A stretch of DNA of 64,000 bases from Mycobacterium sp. GA-2829 (GCF_001499965.1 NZ_LQIT01000017.1:39339-103338), one strand, 5' to 3'; counted from the stretch's first letter, positions 8,276 to 16,992 are shown. Translations and numbers: made by a program. The notes: a model not told the origin generated them from the letters alone.

Positions 8276-9193
8276 GTGACTCCGCTGCAGCGCTACATCG
8301 CCGAAGAGATCGCCACCGACCACGTCGACGGGCTGCTGTCGCGCCGGGAGGCGGTGCGCAGGCTCTCACTGCTCGGCATCGGCACCGCGGGAGCGGCGGC
8401 GCTGTTCGCCGCGTGCAGCGCGAACAAGGAGCAGGAGCCCGAAGCGTCCGCGCCGGTGACCTCGAGCGGCGCCGCGACGGTCAACGCCCCGCCACCCGGC
8501 TCGCAGAACGCGGTGCCGACCGAACCGGTGACCTGGGCGGGGCCGCGCGGGGAGCTGCAGGGCGCGTGGGCCGCGGCCGTCGAACCCCGCGGCGCGGTGC
8601 TGGTGATCCACGAGAACAAGGGCCTCAACGACTACATCCGGTCGGTGGCCGGGCGGTTCGGCGGTATCGGATACTCCGCGTTGGCGATCGACCTGCTCTC
8701 CGGGCAGGGCGGCACCGCCACGTTCGCCGATCCCGCCGAGGCCACCGCGGCGCTGAGCAAGCTGCCGCCGGAGGAGGCCGTCGCCGACCTGAAATCCGGT
8801 GTCGACGAGTTGGCGCGCCGGGTGCCGGGACGCGGACTCGCCGCGGTCGGCTTCTGCATGGGCGGCGGCATGGTGTGGCGGCTGCTGGCGGCGGGGGAAC
8901 CGCGGCTGGCCGCCGCCGTACCGTTCTACGGGCCCACCCCCGACAATCCCGACTTCTCCGGATCGAAAAACGTTGCAGTGCTGGGCATCTACGCAGCCCA
9001 GGATCAACGGGTCAATGCCAGTGAACCGGTGGCGCGCGCGGCGCTGGAGAAGGCAGGCATGGTCTTCGAGCTGGTCACCGAACCCGACGCCAACCACGCC
9101 TTCTTCAACGACACCGGTGAGCGGTACAACGCCGCCGCGGCCGCCGACGCGTGGCAGCGCGTACAGGACTGGTTCACCCGGCACGTCGACTAG
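8276..9193 (+). CDS. Dienelactone hydrolase-family exported lipoprotein
   Basis: A 305-residue alpha/beta hydrolase. Residues about 20-47 form an export signal: a twin-arginine-like SRREAVRRL, a hydrophobic run and a lipobox-like LFAAC, so the protein is probably lipidated at the cell surface. The catalytic domain shows the GFCMGG nucleophile (Cys, typical of dienelactone hydrolases), an Asp in YAAQDQRV and His in NHAFFND. Dienelactone hydrolases open cyclic esters formed during aromatic breakdown; the natural substrate here is unknown. GTG at 8276 is chosen because MTPLQRYIAEEI is the usual beginning in mycobacterial homologues. Confidence 0.85.
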   Translation: MTPLQRYIAEEIATDHVDGLLSRREAVRRLSLLGIGTAGAAALFAACSANKEQEPEASAPVTSSGAATVNAPPPGSQNAVPTEPVTWAGPRGELQGAWAAAVEPRGAVLVIHENKGLNDYIRSVAGRFGGIGYSALAIDLLSGQGGTATFADPAEATAALSKLPPEEAVADLKSGVDELARRVPGRGLAAVGFCMGGGMVWRLLAAGEPRLAAAVPFYGPTPDNPDFSGSKNVAVLGIYAAQDQRVNASEPVARAALEKAGMVFELVTEPDANHAFFNDTGERYNAAAAADAWQRVQDWFTRHVD

Positions 9194-9217
9194 AGGTTCC
9201 TCCTTGGCTCCCACCTG

Positions 9218-9281
9218 CCGCGAGCGTGCGCAGTTGCTGAAAATTTCGCGGCGTGTCGTGTGCAGACACGCACGCTCGCGG
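9218..9281. repeat. 64-bp palindromic intergenic repeat, copy 1
   Basis: This element has perfect 13-bp terminal inverted repeats, CCGCGAGCGTGCG at 9218-9230 and its complement at 9269-9281, and an inner small palindrome GTGTC...GACAC at about 9253-9269. It is 60/64 identical and in the same orientation as copy 2 at 10502. It lies 24 bases after the lipoprotein stop codon and may also act as a terminator hairpin. Confidence 0.85.
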
Positions 9282-9369
9282 AGGAGGTGGGGCCGGAGTT
9301 CATGGGTTGTTCAGGGGGCGGTCGGCCCTGCGCAACGGTGTGCACGACCGCGACCGGTTGCATCGACGT

Positions 9370-10475
9370 ATGCGGGTGGTCCAGGTCGCGAACTTCTACG
9401 GCCCACGGTCGGGCGGGCTGCGCACCGCGGTGGACCGGCTGGGCGCCGAATATCAGGCGGCCGGCCACGAGGTGACGCTCGTCGTCCCCGGCCCGCGCCA
9501 CGAGCAGCAGCGCCTGTCGACCGGCGTTGAGCGAATCACGTTGCCCGCGAGACTGATTCCGTTCACCGGTGGCTATCGCGCGGTGCTGCCGGGTCCGGTG
9601 AAGGCGCTACTGCGCGAGCTGGACCCCGACGCCATCGAGGTGTCCGATCGGCTGACCCTGCGCACACTCGGCACGTGGGGCCGACGCCGCGGCGCCGCAA
9701 CGGTGATGATCTCCCACGAAGACTCGACCGACTCGTCGGCCAGGTGCTGCCGGGCCGCGCCGCCCGCACGGTCGCCGACATCGCCAACCGCCGTACGGCG
9801 GGCACCTACGACATGGTCATCTGCACGACGGCGTTCGCACGCCGGGAGTTCGACCGCATCGACGCCGCCAACGTGGTCACCGTGCCGCTGGGGGTGGACC
9901 TCGACCAGTTCCACCCGCGGCGGCGCTGCGGTCACCTTCGCCTGCGGTGGGCCGCCGCCAAACAACCATTGCTCGTGCACTGCGGCCGATTGTCGGTCGA
10001 GAAGCATGCCCACCGCAGCATCGACACCGTGGCGGCGCTGCGGGCCGCCGGGGTCGAGGCGCGCTTGGTCGTCGTCGGAGACGGACCACTGCGGCAACGC
10101 CTCGAACGGCAGGCCGCCGGCCTGCCCGTCGCCTTCGCCGGCTACATCGGCTGCCGTGACACCGTCGCCGCGATCCTGGCGTCCGCCGACGTCGCGCTCG
10201 CCCCCGGCCCGCACGAGACCTTCGGTCTTGCCGCCCTCGAGGCGCTGGCGTGCGGAACGCCTGCGGTGGTCTCCCGCACCTCCGCGCTCGCCGAGATCCT
10301 CACCGCCGGCAGTGGGGTGGCCGCCGACAACGACGCGGACGCCCTTGCCGATGCCGTCAGCGCGGTGCTGGATCTGCCGGAGTCGTTGCGCCGCAGCAGC
10401 GCTCGCCGGCGGGCCGAGCAGTTCACGTGGCCACGCACCGCGGCCGGCATGCTCGCCGCGATGGGTGCGCACTGA
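9370..10475 (+). pseudogene. GT4-family glycosyltransferase interrupted by a frameshift
   Basis: Two reading frames encode consecutive halves of one GT-B glycosyltransferase (about 368 residues if repaired). The first (9370 to about 9720) begins MRVVQVANFYGPRSGG and ends in VMISHE; the second, one frame away from about 9723, continues RLDRLVGQVLPGRAAR through LLVHCGRLSVEKH to the nucleotide-sugar motif PHETFGLAALEALACG. One base appears to be missing around 9720, where CACGAA-GACTC would read through as HE-x-RLDRL with one extra base. The family transfers mannose or glucose to lipids or small molecules. It may be a true pseudogene, a programmed frameshift (no slippery run is visible) or an assembly error. 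The gene is bracketed by the two 64-bp repeats. Confidence 0.8.
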
Positions 10476-10501
10476 CGTCGATCTTGCGCACAGTCGTCCC
10501 A

Positions 10502-10565
10502 CCGCGAGCGTGCGCAGTTGTCGAGAATTGCGCGGCGTGTCGTGTGCAGACACGCACGCTCGCGG
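10502..10565. repeat. 64-bp palindromic intergenic repeat, copy 2
   Basis: Second copy of the element at 9218, with identical 13-bp terminal inverted repeats at 10502-10514 and 10553-10565. The four differences are clustered in the left-centre part (around 10521-10530). It lies 26 bases after the glycosyltransferase stop codon. No transposase or target-site duplication is apparent. Confidence 0.85.
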
Positions 10566-10580
10566 GAAAGGGGCTGAACC

Positions 10581-10605
10581 GTTTAACCGGCGGTGGGGGC
10601 GGGCA
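10581..10605 (+). promoter_or_regulatory. Possible SigF-like promoter (near-consensus)
   Basis: GTTT at 10581-10584 (preceded by C) and GGGCA at 10601-10605 are separated by 16 bases, one mismatch in each box from the mycobacterial SigF consensus GGTTT-N15-17-GGGTA. It sits 55 bases upstream of the 10661 start. Low complexity of the motif makes this a tentative call. Confidence 0.35.
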
Positions 10606-10660
10606 CCCGTAATCAGCGGGACGGTCAATTGACCATGCCCGACCGACCGAAGGAGTCGAC

Positions 10661-11218
10661 GTGTCTACCAGCACGATCGTCTGGATCGTCGTCGCCGTTG
10701 TGGTGGTGCTGCTCATCCTCGCCGCCCTCGCGATGATGGCGCGCAAACGCCGCGACCAGCAACGTCACCTCGAGGCGCAGCGGATTCGCGAGGAAGTCCA
10801 GGACCACCATCAGCGGGTCGAGAAGCGCGACCTCGTCGCGCAGCAGACCGAGGCCAAGGCCAGGGCGGCAGCGGCCGAGGCGGAGGCCAAGGCCGCGGAG
10901 GCGGCCCGCCTGCGTGATGTGGCGTCCACCCACCGCGAAGCCGTCGACGCCTCGCGTCAGGAGCTCGACGAGCGCCGCAGGCTCGCCGACGAACTGGACC
11001 CGCACACCAAGAAGGCCACCGAAAATGCCGAGGACATGCAGCCCGACGCCGCGGGTGGGCAGTTCCAGGACGCCCGCACCGACCATCGCACCCAAAGCGG
11101 GCGCACCGATCTGACGGGCCACCCGCAGGGCGATGTGCAGGGTGACGTCGGACAGCAGCAGCGCCCCGACCTCACTTCCGACCGAGGCCGTCCGCCGACG
11201 GAGCACCACATCCGATGA
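10661..11218 (+). CDS. Membrane-anchored coiled-coil hypothetical protein
   Basis: A 185-residue protein with one N-terminal transmembrane helix (about residues 5-27) followed by a highly charged, Ala/Glu/Arg-rich helix (about 30-110) that should form a coiled coil, and a polar, Gly/Asp/Gln-rich tail. Function is unknown. A strong ribosome site (AAGGAG) precedes the GTG start. Its stop codon overlaps the start of the HAD phosphatase gene (ATGA), so the two are translationally coupled. The candidate SigF-like promoter upstream would make it a stress-induced envelope protein, which is inference. Confidence 0.8.
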   Translation: MSTSTIVWIVVAVVVVLLILAALAMMARKRRDQQRHLEAQRIREEVQDHHQRVEKRDLVAQQTEAKARAAAAEAEAKAAEAARLRDVASTHREAVDASRQELDERRRLADELDPHTKKATENAEDMQPDAAGGQFQDARTDHRTQSGRTDLTGHPQGDVQGDVGQQQRPDLTSDRGRPPTEHHIR

Positions 11219-11916
11219 CCGAATCACACAGCACGGCCGGTTCCGCACCGGCCGTGCTTTTCGATATCGACGGCACGCTGGTCGACTCCAACTACCTGCA
11301 CGTCAACGCCTGGCACCGCGCGTTCGCCGACGAGGGGCTGACCGTGGAGTCCTGGCGGGTGCACCGGTCGATCGGCATGGACGGCTCCACACTCCTGGAC
11401 ACCCTGGTGCCCGACGCCGACGAGGACACCCGAAAACGCCTGAAGGACGCCCATTCTCGGTATTACCTCGGCGACAAGGAGCTGCTGCGGCTGCTGCCGG
11501 GCGCACGGGAACTGCTGGAGAAGATCACGGGGCTGGGACTGCAGGTGGTGCTCGCCACCTCCGCGCCGGAGGACGAACTCGAGGTGCTGCGCGGGGTGCT
11601 CGACAGCGAGGACATCTACTCCGCGATGACCTCCGGCGGGGACGTCGACACCGCCAAACCCCAGCCCGACATCGTCAACATCGCGCTCGAACGCGCCGGT
11701 GTGGATGCCGGGCGCGCGGTGTTCGTCGGCGACGCGGTCTGGGACATCGAGGCGTGCGAACGCGCCGGACTGGTGTCGATCGGGGTGCTCAGCGGCGGGG
11801 TGTCCCGCGGTGAGCTCACCGAGGCCGGGGCGCGCGCGGTCTTCGAGAACGCCGAAGACCTGCGCGCGCACCTCGACGAGAGCCCGATCGCGGCCCTGCT
11901 GGGTCGCGCGGGCTGA
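11215..11916 (+). CDS. HAD-superfamily hydrolase (phosphatase)
   Basis: A 233-residue haloacid-dehalogenase-type hydrolase with a helical cap. Motif I is LFDIDGTLVDSN (nucleophile Asp and acid/base Asp), motif II the Thr/Ser in VLATSAPED, motif III the Lys in TAKPQPDIV, and motif IV FVGDAVWDIEA. This pattern suits a phosphoglycolate-phosphatase or beta-phosphoglucomutase-like enzyme acting on small phosphorylated metabolites; the substrate is unknown. It is coupled to the upstream membrane protein by a 4-base overlap and ends 3 bases before a convergent gene. Confidence 0.9.
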   Translation: MTESHSTAGSAPAVLFDIDGTLVDSNYLHVNAWHRAFADEGLTVESWRVHRSIGMDGSTLLDTLVPDADEDTRKRLKDAHSRYYLGDKELLRLLPGARELLEKITGLGLQVVLATSAPEDELEVLRGVLDSEDIYSAMTSGGDVDTAKPQPDIVNIALERAGVDAGRAVFVGDAVWDIEACERAGLVSIGVLSGGVSRGELTEAGARAVFENAEDLRAHLDESPIAALLGRAG

Positions 11917-11919
11917 CCC

Positions 11920-13020
11920 TCAGGGCAGCGCGTACCGCAACACCGCGGCGATCCCGTCGTCGGGGTCGATCCGCTCGTCGGTGCGCACGAGTGCCGCGCC
12001 GGTGCGGACGGCGGCCAACGGCAGTGCCTCGTCGGCGCGCAACGTCTGCGCCGGCGCGGTGCCGAGTTCGGAGAGCACGTTCGCGTTCGGCGCGACGGTC
12101 AGCAGATCATCGCCCGCCACGACGGTGGCGTCGCCGACGTCGCCGATGATCAGGGTCTCGACGGCGCCTGCCCGCAGTGCGGCGCACACCCCGTGCAGGC
12201 CCTGGGTGGCCAGACCGGACCCCTGCCCGCTCGCCTGGGTGAACTGTTCCGCCGCATGTTCGATCGCGGACACGCGCCGCTTGAGGAATTCCTCCTCGAC
12301 GGCGTGCTGCAGATCGGCCTCGTCGAACCCGCTGTTGCGGGCGCCGAGGTCGAGTTCGACCACCCGTTCGGCTACCCGCTCGTCCAGCGTCGGCGCCAGG
12401 TCCGAGCGCGACTGCACCTCACCGACGACGAAGATGACCTCGGGGGAGACCTCGTCGACCAGGGTGGCGAGCCGTTCGGCCACGGCGCGCAGGTTCTTGC
12501 GGCCGGCCTCCATGCTGCGCCGCTGCGGATCCCCGTAGCCCGGGGTCTCGGCGCTGTCGGCCTTGTGGATCGGGTAGCCGCCACCGTCGACGGTGTCCGA
12601 CTGCACCGTGCGGTCGCGGTGCACCGCGATGTCGGCACCCGCGTGATCGACGGTGACGATCACGTACGTCGAATGCAGCGCGCCGTGTTCGATCACGGGC
12701 ACGAGGTACGGCAGCGGGGAGAACCGCACGAGCGGTGTCTCCGGCGGGCGGATCAGGTGTTCGTCGAGCAGCACACCGTCGGCGCCTGCGATCAGCCCGC
12801 GGCCGCCGCGGCCGACCGCGGGTGGCGCGTCCAGGACCGCGCGCTCGACGGCCTCGATCAGCTCGGCAGGCGCGCCCTGCTGCTCGAACTGTTCGCGGAC
12901 CGCCCGCCACTTGAGATCCCGCTGGGCGTTGGCGTCCTCGGTGTCGTGCGAATCGTCGAAGTACACCGACGCGTAGGGGCCCTTCGACTCCGCAAGCGTC
13001 CGGAAGCGTTCGGATTGCAT
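11920..13020 (-). CDS. Rv2629-like release-factor-fold (baeRF) protein
   Basis: A 366-residue protein related to mycobacterial Rv2629, a family with bacterial/archaeal eRF1-like domains (baeRF2). The N-terminal domain is followed by VIVTVDHAGADIAVH and the RKNLRAVAERLATLV region, and the C-terminal L30e-like segment contains the stretch VETLIIGDVGDATVV. In M. tuberculosis the homologue belongs to the hypoxia (DosR) regulon; its biochemical role is unproven. ATG at 13020 is preceded by GGAGG. No convincing DosR box is visible upstream here, but a SigF-like motif is (13057-13081). Confidence 0.82.
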   Translation of the reverse strand: MQSERFRTLAESKGPYASVYFDDSHDTEDANAQRDLKWRAVREQFEQQGAPAELIEAVERAVLDAPPAVGRGGRGLIAGADGVLLDEHLIRPPETPLVRFSPLPYLVPVIEHGALHSTYVIVTVDHAGADIAVHRDRTVQSDTVDGGGYPIHKADSAETPGYGDPQRRSMEAGRKNLRAVAERLATLVDEVSPEVIFVVGEVQSRSDLAPTLDERVAERVVELDLGARNSGFDEADLQHAVEEEFLKRRVSAIEHAAEQFTQASGQGSGLATQGLHGVCAALRAGAVETLIIGDVGDATVVAGDDLLTVAPNANVLSELGTAPAQTLRADEALPLAAVRTGAALVRTDERIDPDDGIAAVLRYALP

Positions 13021-13056
13021 GATCCTCCGTCCTGATGGGTTACGACCCCCACCGAG

Positions 13057-13081
13057 TGCCCGCACACCCGCCGGACAAACG
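13057..13081 (-). promoter_or_regulatory. Possible SigF-like promoter (near-consensus)
   Basis: On the minus strand CGTTT (13081-13077) and GGGCA (13061-13057) are separated by 15 bases, one mismatch per box from GGTTT-N15-17-GGGTA. It would drive the Rv2629-like gene at 13020 with a leader of about 30 bases. The same CGTTT/GGGCA variant occurs at 10581, upstream of the other coding unit in this neighbourhood. Tentative. Confidence 0.35.
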
Positions 13082-13083
13082 GG

Positions 13084-13728
13084 TCAGCCGTCGAGCAACT
13101 GCCGGACCAGGGAGTCGCCCAGCCACCGCGCGTAGCGGGTCTGCGTCCACCCGCGTTGGCGCACCAGCACGTCGAAGGGGTGCGGATCGCAGGCCAGGGC
13201 GAGCACGTCCACCGCCTCGGTGTGACCCCGGCGGCCGTGCAGCGCGCCGAGTTCGCGCAGCCGGCGCGCGATGGTGCGGGCGTCGGCGAGGCGCTGTGCG
13301 CGCAGGGTCTCCAGAAGGGTGCTCGCCTGGTCGTCGACGCCGGCGGCGACCTCGAGTGCCCGGTGCAGATCGGCGACGCGACCGTTGATCTGCGCCATGA
13401 CGGCCGCGCAGGCGCGCAGCATCTCGGCCGGGTCGTCACCGGACAGTGCGCGACGCGTGTCGGGACGTTCTGCGATCGGCACCTCGGCGTCGTCACCGGC
13501 CACCGCCCAGTTCACCGCGAGGGTGAGCACATCGATCTTGCCGCCCACCGAGGTGAACACGGTCTTGCGGCTGACCTGCGCGGCGTCGGCGATCGCGTCG
13601 ATGGTCGCCGCGCCGTAGCCGTTCTCCACGAACAGTCGCGTGGCGGCGGCGACGATCCGGTGGCGGGTCTCCCTGGCCTGTGCGGCGCGGACATCCGACC
13701 GGTAGCCCCTCTTGACGTCACCGGACAT
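13084..13728 (-). CDS. TetR-family transcriptional regulator
   Basis: A 214-residue TetR repressor. The helix-turn-helix lies in about residues 22-65 (RHRIVAAATRLFVENGYGAATIDAIA then VSRKTVFTSVGGK, given here in two parts of the same domain). The C-terminal ligand domain is unassigned. It is divergent from the FAD-dependent oxidoreductase at 13785 with only 56 bases between them, so it most likely controls that gene and itself. A weak dyad TTAC-N7-GTAA at 13753-13767 lies in this gap and could be the operator. Ligand unknown. Confidence 0.9.
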   Translation of the reverse strand: MSGDVKRGYRSDVRAAQARETRHRIVAAATRLFVENGYGAATIDAIADAAQVSRKTVFTSVGGKIDVLTLAVNWAVAGDDAEVPIAERPDTRRALSGDDPAEMLRACAAVMAQINGRVADLHRALEVAAGVDDQASTLLETLRAQRLADARTIARRLRELGALHGRRGHTEAVDVLALACDPHPFDVLVRQRGWTQTRYARWLGDSLVRQLLDG

Positions 13729-13784
13729 TTGGGTGCACCCTCAACGTATTCATTACACCTACAGTAACTCTAATTGGGGTCTTC

Positions 13785-15113
13785 ATGCGCATCATCGTCG
13801 TCGGTGCCGGTCCGGCCGGTCTGTTCTGCGCCGTTGCGCTGGCCCGTCGCGGCCACCGCGTCGCCGTCGTCGACCGCGACCCCGGGCCCCCTGCGAGCGG
13901 CCGCTGGCGGCGCAGGGGAGTGATGCAGTTCGACCACGCCCACACGTTCCGGGCGCCGGTGGTGGCGGCGCTGCGCGACGAGATCCCCGGTGCCGTCGAG
14001 GCGTTGGCCGCGGTGGGCGCGCGGATCGTCCCGGGCCCCGGTGGTGCGCTGCTGTGCCGCCGGTCCACGTTCGAGCGGGAACTGCACCGGATCGCCGCCG
14101 GGCAGCACGGGCTCACCCGGTACGTCGGGACCGTGGACCGTCCGGAATTCGTGGGCGGCCGGGTGGCCGGTGTCGTCGTCGACGGCCGGGTGTTCGCCGC
14201 CGACCTCGTGATCGACGCCTCCGGACGCGCCGCCCGCTATCTGCGCGGTCTGCGCCCGGAACCGGTCGGGGCCGACTGCGGTGCGGTGTACGCGACGCGG
14301 CAGTACCGCACCCACACCGGGGCGACCGCGGGTCCGGTGAACTCACCGATCGGTCTGTCGCTCAGCATGTCCGGCTACGCCGCGATCGCCTTCGTCCACG
14401 ACGCGGGCACGTTCTCAATCACCCTCGTCCACGATGGAACGGATCTGCGACTGCGCCGCCTGCGCGACGATGCGGTGTTCGAGGCGGCCGTCGGCGCCAT
14501 CCCGCAACTGTGCGAGTGGATCGACCCCCGGCACGCGCACCCGCTGACGGCGGTGCTGACCGGCGGCCGGGTGTACAACAGCTACGGCGCGCAACTGGCC
14601 GGGGACGGCGGGCCGTGCCTGCCCGGGCTGATCTCCGTCGGCGACGCCGTGTGCACCACGACACCGCTGGCCGGCCGCGGGGTGACGCTGGCGTTCAGGC
14701 AGGCCGCGGCGCTGCTGCGCATCCTCGACGACGAGAACGAGAGCGATTCGGCGGCAGTGCGATTCGCCGGCTGGTGTGATCAGCATGTGCGGCCGTGGTT
14801 CGCCGACCACCTCGACGTCGACGGCGATCGGATGCGCCGGTGGGCGGGCGGCGCGGTGGACCTGACCCGTCCGCTGCCGTCGGATCTGGTCGTCGCCGCC
14901 GCGGGCGCCGATGCGTCGCTCGGCCCGTTGATCGAGCCCTACGCGGCCATGACCGCCCCACCGGCCGGCCTGGCGCCGGCCCGGCGGCGAGCACACGAGA
15001 TCTTCGCCGCCGGTTGGCGTCCCCCCGTGCCGCCGGGTCCCGACCGGTACGAACTCGCCGCCATCTGTGAACGGCCTACCGCGGCGGTGTCCAGCACACC
15101 GGCAGCCGTTTGA
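13785..15113 (+). CDS. FAD-dependent oxidoreductase/monooxygenase
   Basis: A 442-residue flavoprotein. The N-terminal dinucleotide site is VVGAGPAGLFCA (GxGxxG, residues about 5-16), followed by a conserved acidic end of the second strand (VVDRD). A later ISVGDAVCTTTPLAGRG is the second FAD motif (GD) of PHBH-type hydroxylases and halogenases. It likely oxidises a small lipophilic substrate, but that cannot be named. It is divergent from and probably regulated by the TetR gene. Its 3' end overlaps the convergent P450 gene by 38 bases. Confidence 0.85.
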   Translation: MRIIVVGAGPAGLFCAVALARRGHRVAVVDRDPGPPASGRWRRRGVMQFDHAHTFRAPVVAALRDEIPGAVEALAAVGARIVPGPGGALLCRRSTFERELHRIAAGQHGLTRYVGTVDRPEFVGGRVAGVVVDGRVFAADLVIDASGRAARYLRGLRPEPVGADCGAVYATRQYRTHTGATAGPVNSPIGLSLSMSGYAAIAFVHDAGTFSITLVHDGTDLRLRRLRDDAVFEAAVGAIPQLCEWIDPRHAHPLTAVLTGGRVYNSYGAQLAGDGGPCLPGLISVGDAVCTTTPLAGRGVTLAFRQAAALLRILDDENESDSAAVRFAGWCDQHVRPWFADHLDVDGDRMRRWAGGAVDLTRPLPSDLVVAAAGADASLGPLIEPYAAMTAPPAGLAPARRRAHEIFAAGWRPPVPPGPDRYELAAICERPTAAVSSTPAAV

Positions 15114-16350
15114 TGCCGTGGATGAACGCCGACTGCAGGCGGTCGGGCTCCTCGGAGGCGGCGATGTCGGGGATCTGTCGGTACAGCTCCTCGAACGCCA
15201 CGGTGATCTCGCGCCGGGCCAGGTTGGCGCCGAGGCAGAAATGCGCACCGCCGCCGCCGAATCCGACGTGCGGATTCGGTTGCCTGCGCACGTCGAACCG
15301 CCACGGCTCCTCGAATCTCGACTCGTCGCGGTTGGCCGATCCGTACCACAGCGAGACCTTGTCTCCCGCAACCAGTTTCACCCCGCCCAGTTCGGCATCG
15401 CGGGTCAGGGTGCGTCGCATGTAGCTCACCGGCGACGCCCACCGCACGATCTCCTCGACTGCCGTCGGCGCCACCTCGTCGTAGGCGTCGAACCAGATCG
15501 CGCGCTGTTCGGGGTAGCGGCTCAGCGCGAGCATGCCGTGGCTGATCGCGTTGCGGGTGGTCTCGTTGCCCGCCACGACCAGCAGGATGAAGAACGACGC
15601 CACCTCGCTGGAGGTCAGGCGCTGTCCGTCCACCTCGGCCTGCACGAGGCTGGTGGTCAGATCGTCGCCCGGGTCGGCCCGCCGGGCGTCGGCCAACTCG
15701 CTGGCGTAGGCGCCGATCTCCATTGCCACACCCACGAATTCGTCGAAGTCGGTGGTCAGGTCGGGGTCGCCGAAGCCGAGGATGACGTTGGTCCAGTGGA
15801 ACACCCGCTGGTGGTCGGCCTCCGGGATCCCCATCATGTCGCAGATGATCTGCAGCGGCAGCGGCCCGGCGAGGTCGGCGACGAGCTCACCCGCACCGTC
15901 GGGGTGGGCGGCGACCATGTCGGCGATCAGCCTGCGGGCGCGGTCGCGCACGGAGTCCTCCACGCGGGCGAGCACCCGCGGCGTGAACGCGCTGCGCACG
16001 ATGTTGCGCAGTCGGCTGTGCCGTGGATCGTCCATCGCGATCATCGAACCGAAGTACTCGTTGAGCTCGGGGGTCTGATCGCCGATGGTGATGCCGGAGG
16101 CGGAGCTGAAGATCTCCGGATGCCTGCTGGCGTAGAAGACGTCGTCGTAGCGGGTGAGCGCCCAGTGCCCGCGGCCCTCTTCGGCCATGAACTCCCCGAA
16201 ATGGCGGATCGGGGCCTCGCGGCGCAACGTGGCGAAGGCACCCTCGCGGATGTCGTCGTCGAGCGCCCAGAACTCCCAGGACCCCAGGTCGATGTCGGCG
16301 AGTGGCACGTCCGGTGGCGGCGTACCGTTCGCCCGAGCCGCTATGCCCAC
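15076..16350 (-). CDS. cyp124: Cytochrome P450, CYP124 family
   Basis: A 424-residue P450 that closely tracks M. tuberculosis CYP124 (for example NGTPPPDVPLADIDLGS at the N-terminus). The I-helix oxygen motif is AGNETT, the K-helix ExxR is EEIVR, and the haem thiolate is C372 in FGGGGAHFCLG. CYP124 omega-hydroxylates methyl-branched fatty acids and isoprenoids and can oxidise the side chain of cholest-4-en-3-one. It follows a hypothetical gene by 10 bases in the same direction, so these two likely share a promoter. The redox partner is not adjacent; the ferredoxin at 32118 is a candidate only by general knowledge. Confidence 0.9.
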   Translation of the reverse strand: MGIAARANGTPPPDVPLADIDLGSWEFWALDDDIREGAFATLRREAPIRHFGEFMAEEGRGHWALTRYDDVFYASRHPEIFSSASGITIGDQTPELNEYFGSMIAMDDPRHSRLRNIVRSAFTPRVLARVEDSVRDRARRLIADMVAAHPDGAGELVADLAGPLPLQIICDMMGIPEADHQRVFHWTNVILGFGDPDLTTDFDEFVGVAMEIGAYASELADARRADPGDDLTTSLVQAEVDGQRLTSSEVASFFILLVVAGNETTRNAISHGMLALSRYPEQRAIWFDAYDEVAPTAVEEIVRWASPVSYMRRTLTRDAELGGVKLVAGDKVSLWYGSANRDESRFEEPWRFDVRRQPNPHVGFGGGGAHFCLGANLARREITVAFEELYRQIPDIAASEEPDRLQSAFIHGIKRLPVCWTPPR

Positions 16351-16360
16351 GGCGTCGAGA

Positions 16361-16819
16361 CTAACCCTCGGGCCTGCCCTCGTGCCCCGGCCGGCCCTGG
16401 GTGCGCCGGTCCTCCTTCATCCGGGCCTCGAACACGTGCCGGTATCCCTGCTGCAGCTCGTCGCGGACGCGACGTTCGTGATCGCGGAACACCGACCAGT
16501 AGTTGTCGTCGAAGTCCTCCACGATCTGGAAGGTCCACCGCCCGTAGAGCACGTTGCGTCCGACCAGTTCGGTGGACAGCCGGTCGGCGACCTCGCCGTG
16601 GCCGGCGTCGCGCAGCTTGTCGCACGCTTCGCCGAGCAGCAGATCGGCCCGCCCCATCAGTTGGTGAAAGCTGTACAGGTGACCGCGGGCGCGTTCCACC
16701 CATTCCAGCGCCTCCGAGACCGCACCCACCGCCTCGACGGTGTCGTCGGAGATGTCGTCGGGCAGCTTGCGGTCGTAATCGGCGGGCTTGTCGTCCGAGT
16801 GTTCGCTCACCGCAGCCAC
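16361..16819 (-). CDS. Conserved mycobacterial hypothetical protein upstream of CYP124
   Basis: A 152-residue helical protein with no recognised catalytic motif. Repeated E/R-rich helices and the segments EWVERARGHLYSFHQLMGRA and NYWSVFRDHERRVRDEL dominate, and the C-terminus is a basic, Gly/Arg/Glu-rich tail. I recall similar proteins only as uncharacterised mycobacterial products. GTG at 16819 is taken as the start; GTG at 16810 (VSEHSDD) is equally possible. It is transcribed with CYP124 (10-base gap), so it may help that enzyme or simply share its regulation. Confidence 0.7.
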   Translation of the reverse strand: MAAVSEHSDDKPADYDRKLPDDISDDTVEAVGAVSEALEWVERARGHLYSFHQLMGRADLLLGEACDKLRDAGHGEVADRLSTELVGRNVLYGRWTFQIVEDFDDNYWSVFRDHERRVRDELQQGYRHVFEARMKEDRRTQGRPGHEGRPEG

Positions 16820-16992
16820 ATACCCGTCCGCACCGGCGGGTAACCGCGCTCACGCGACGGTCAGGCTGCGCCGCTCGCGCCAGATCTGCCCTGGCTCAAC
16901 GCCTCCGGCAGCGCGTCCCGGGATCGGGCGGACGACAGCGAAGTCACAGCCGTGGTGAAGGATCGTCACGCCGATCGGGTTCACTGGGTGGA

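Noticed and set aside
9218..10565. Composite transposon formed by the two 64-bp repeats
   Set aside because: No transposase, no target-site duplication and no foreign base composition in the intervening gene, so only a small dispersed repeat is claimed.
13753..13767. TTAC-N7-GTAA dyad as a certain TetR operator
   Set aside because: Arms of only four bases are weak; mentioned only as a possibility in the TetR entry.
15067..16992. Very long open frame on the plus strand leading into the F420-dependent enzyme gene
   Set aside because: It is a shadow of the CYP124 gene and its neighbour on the other strand, low in conserved motifs, and arises from high G+C; the true start is ATG 16993.
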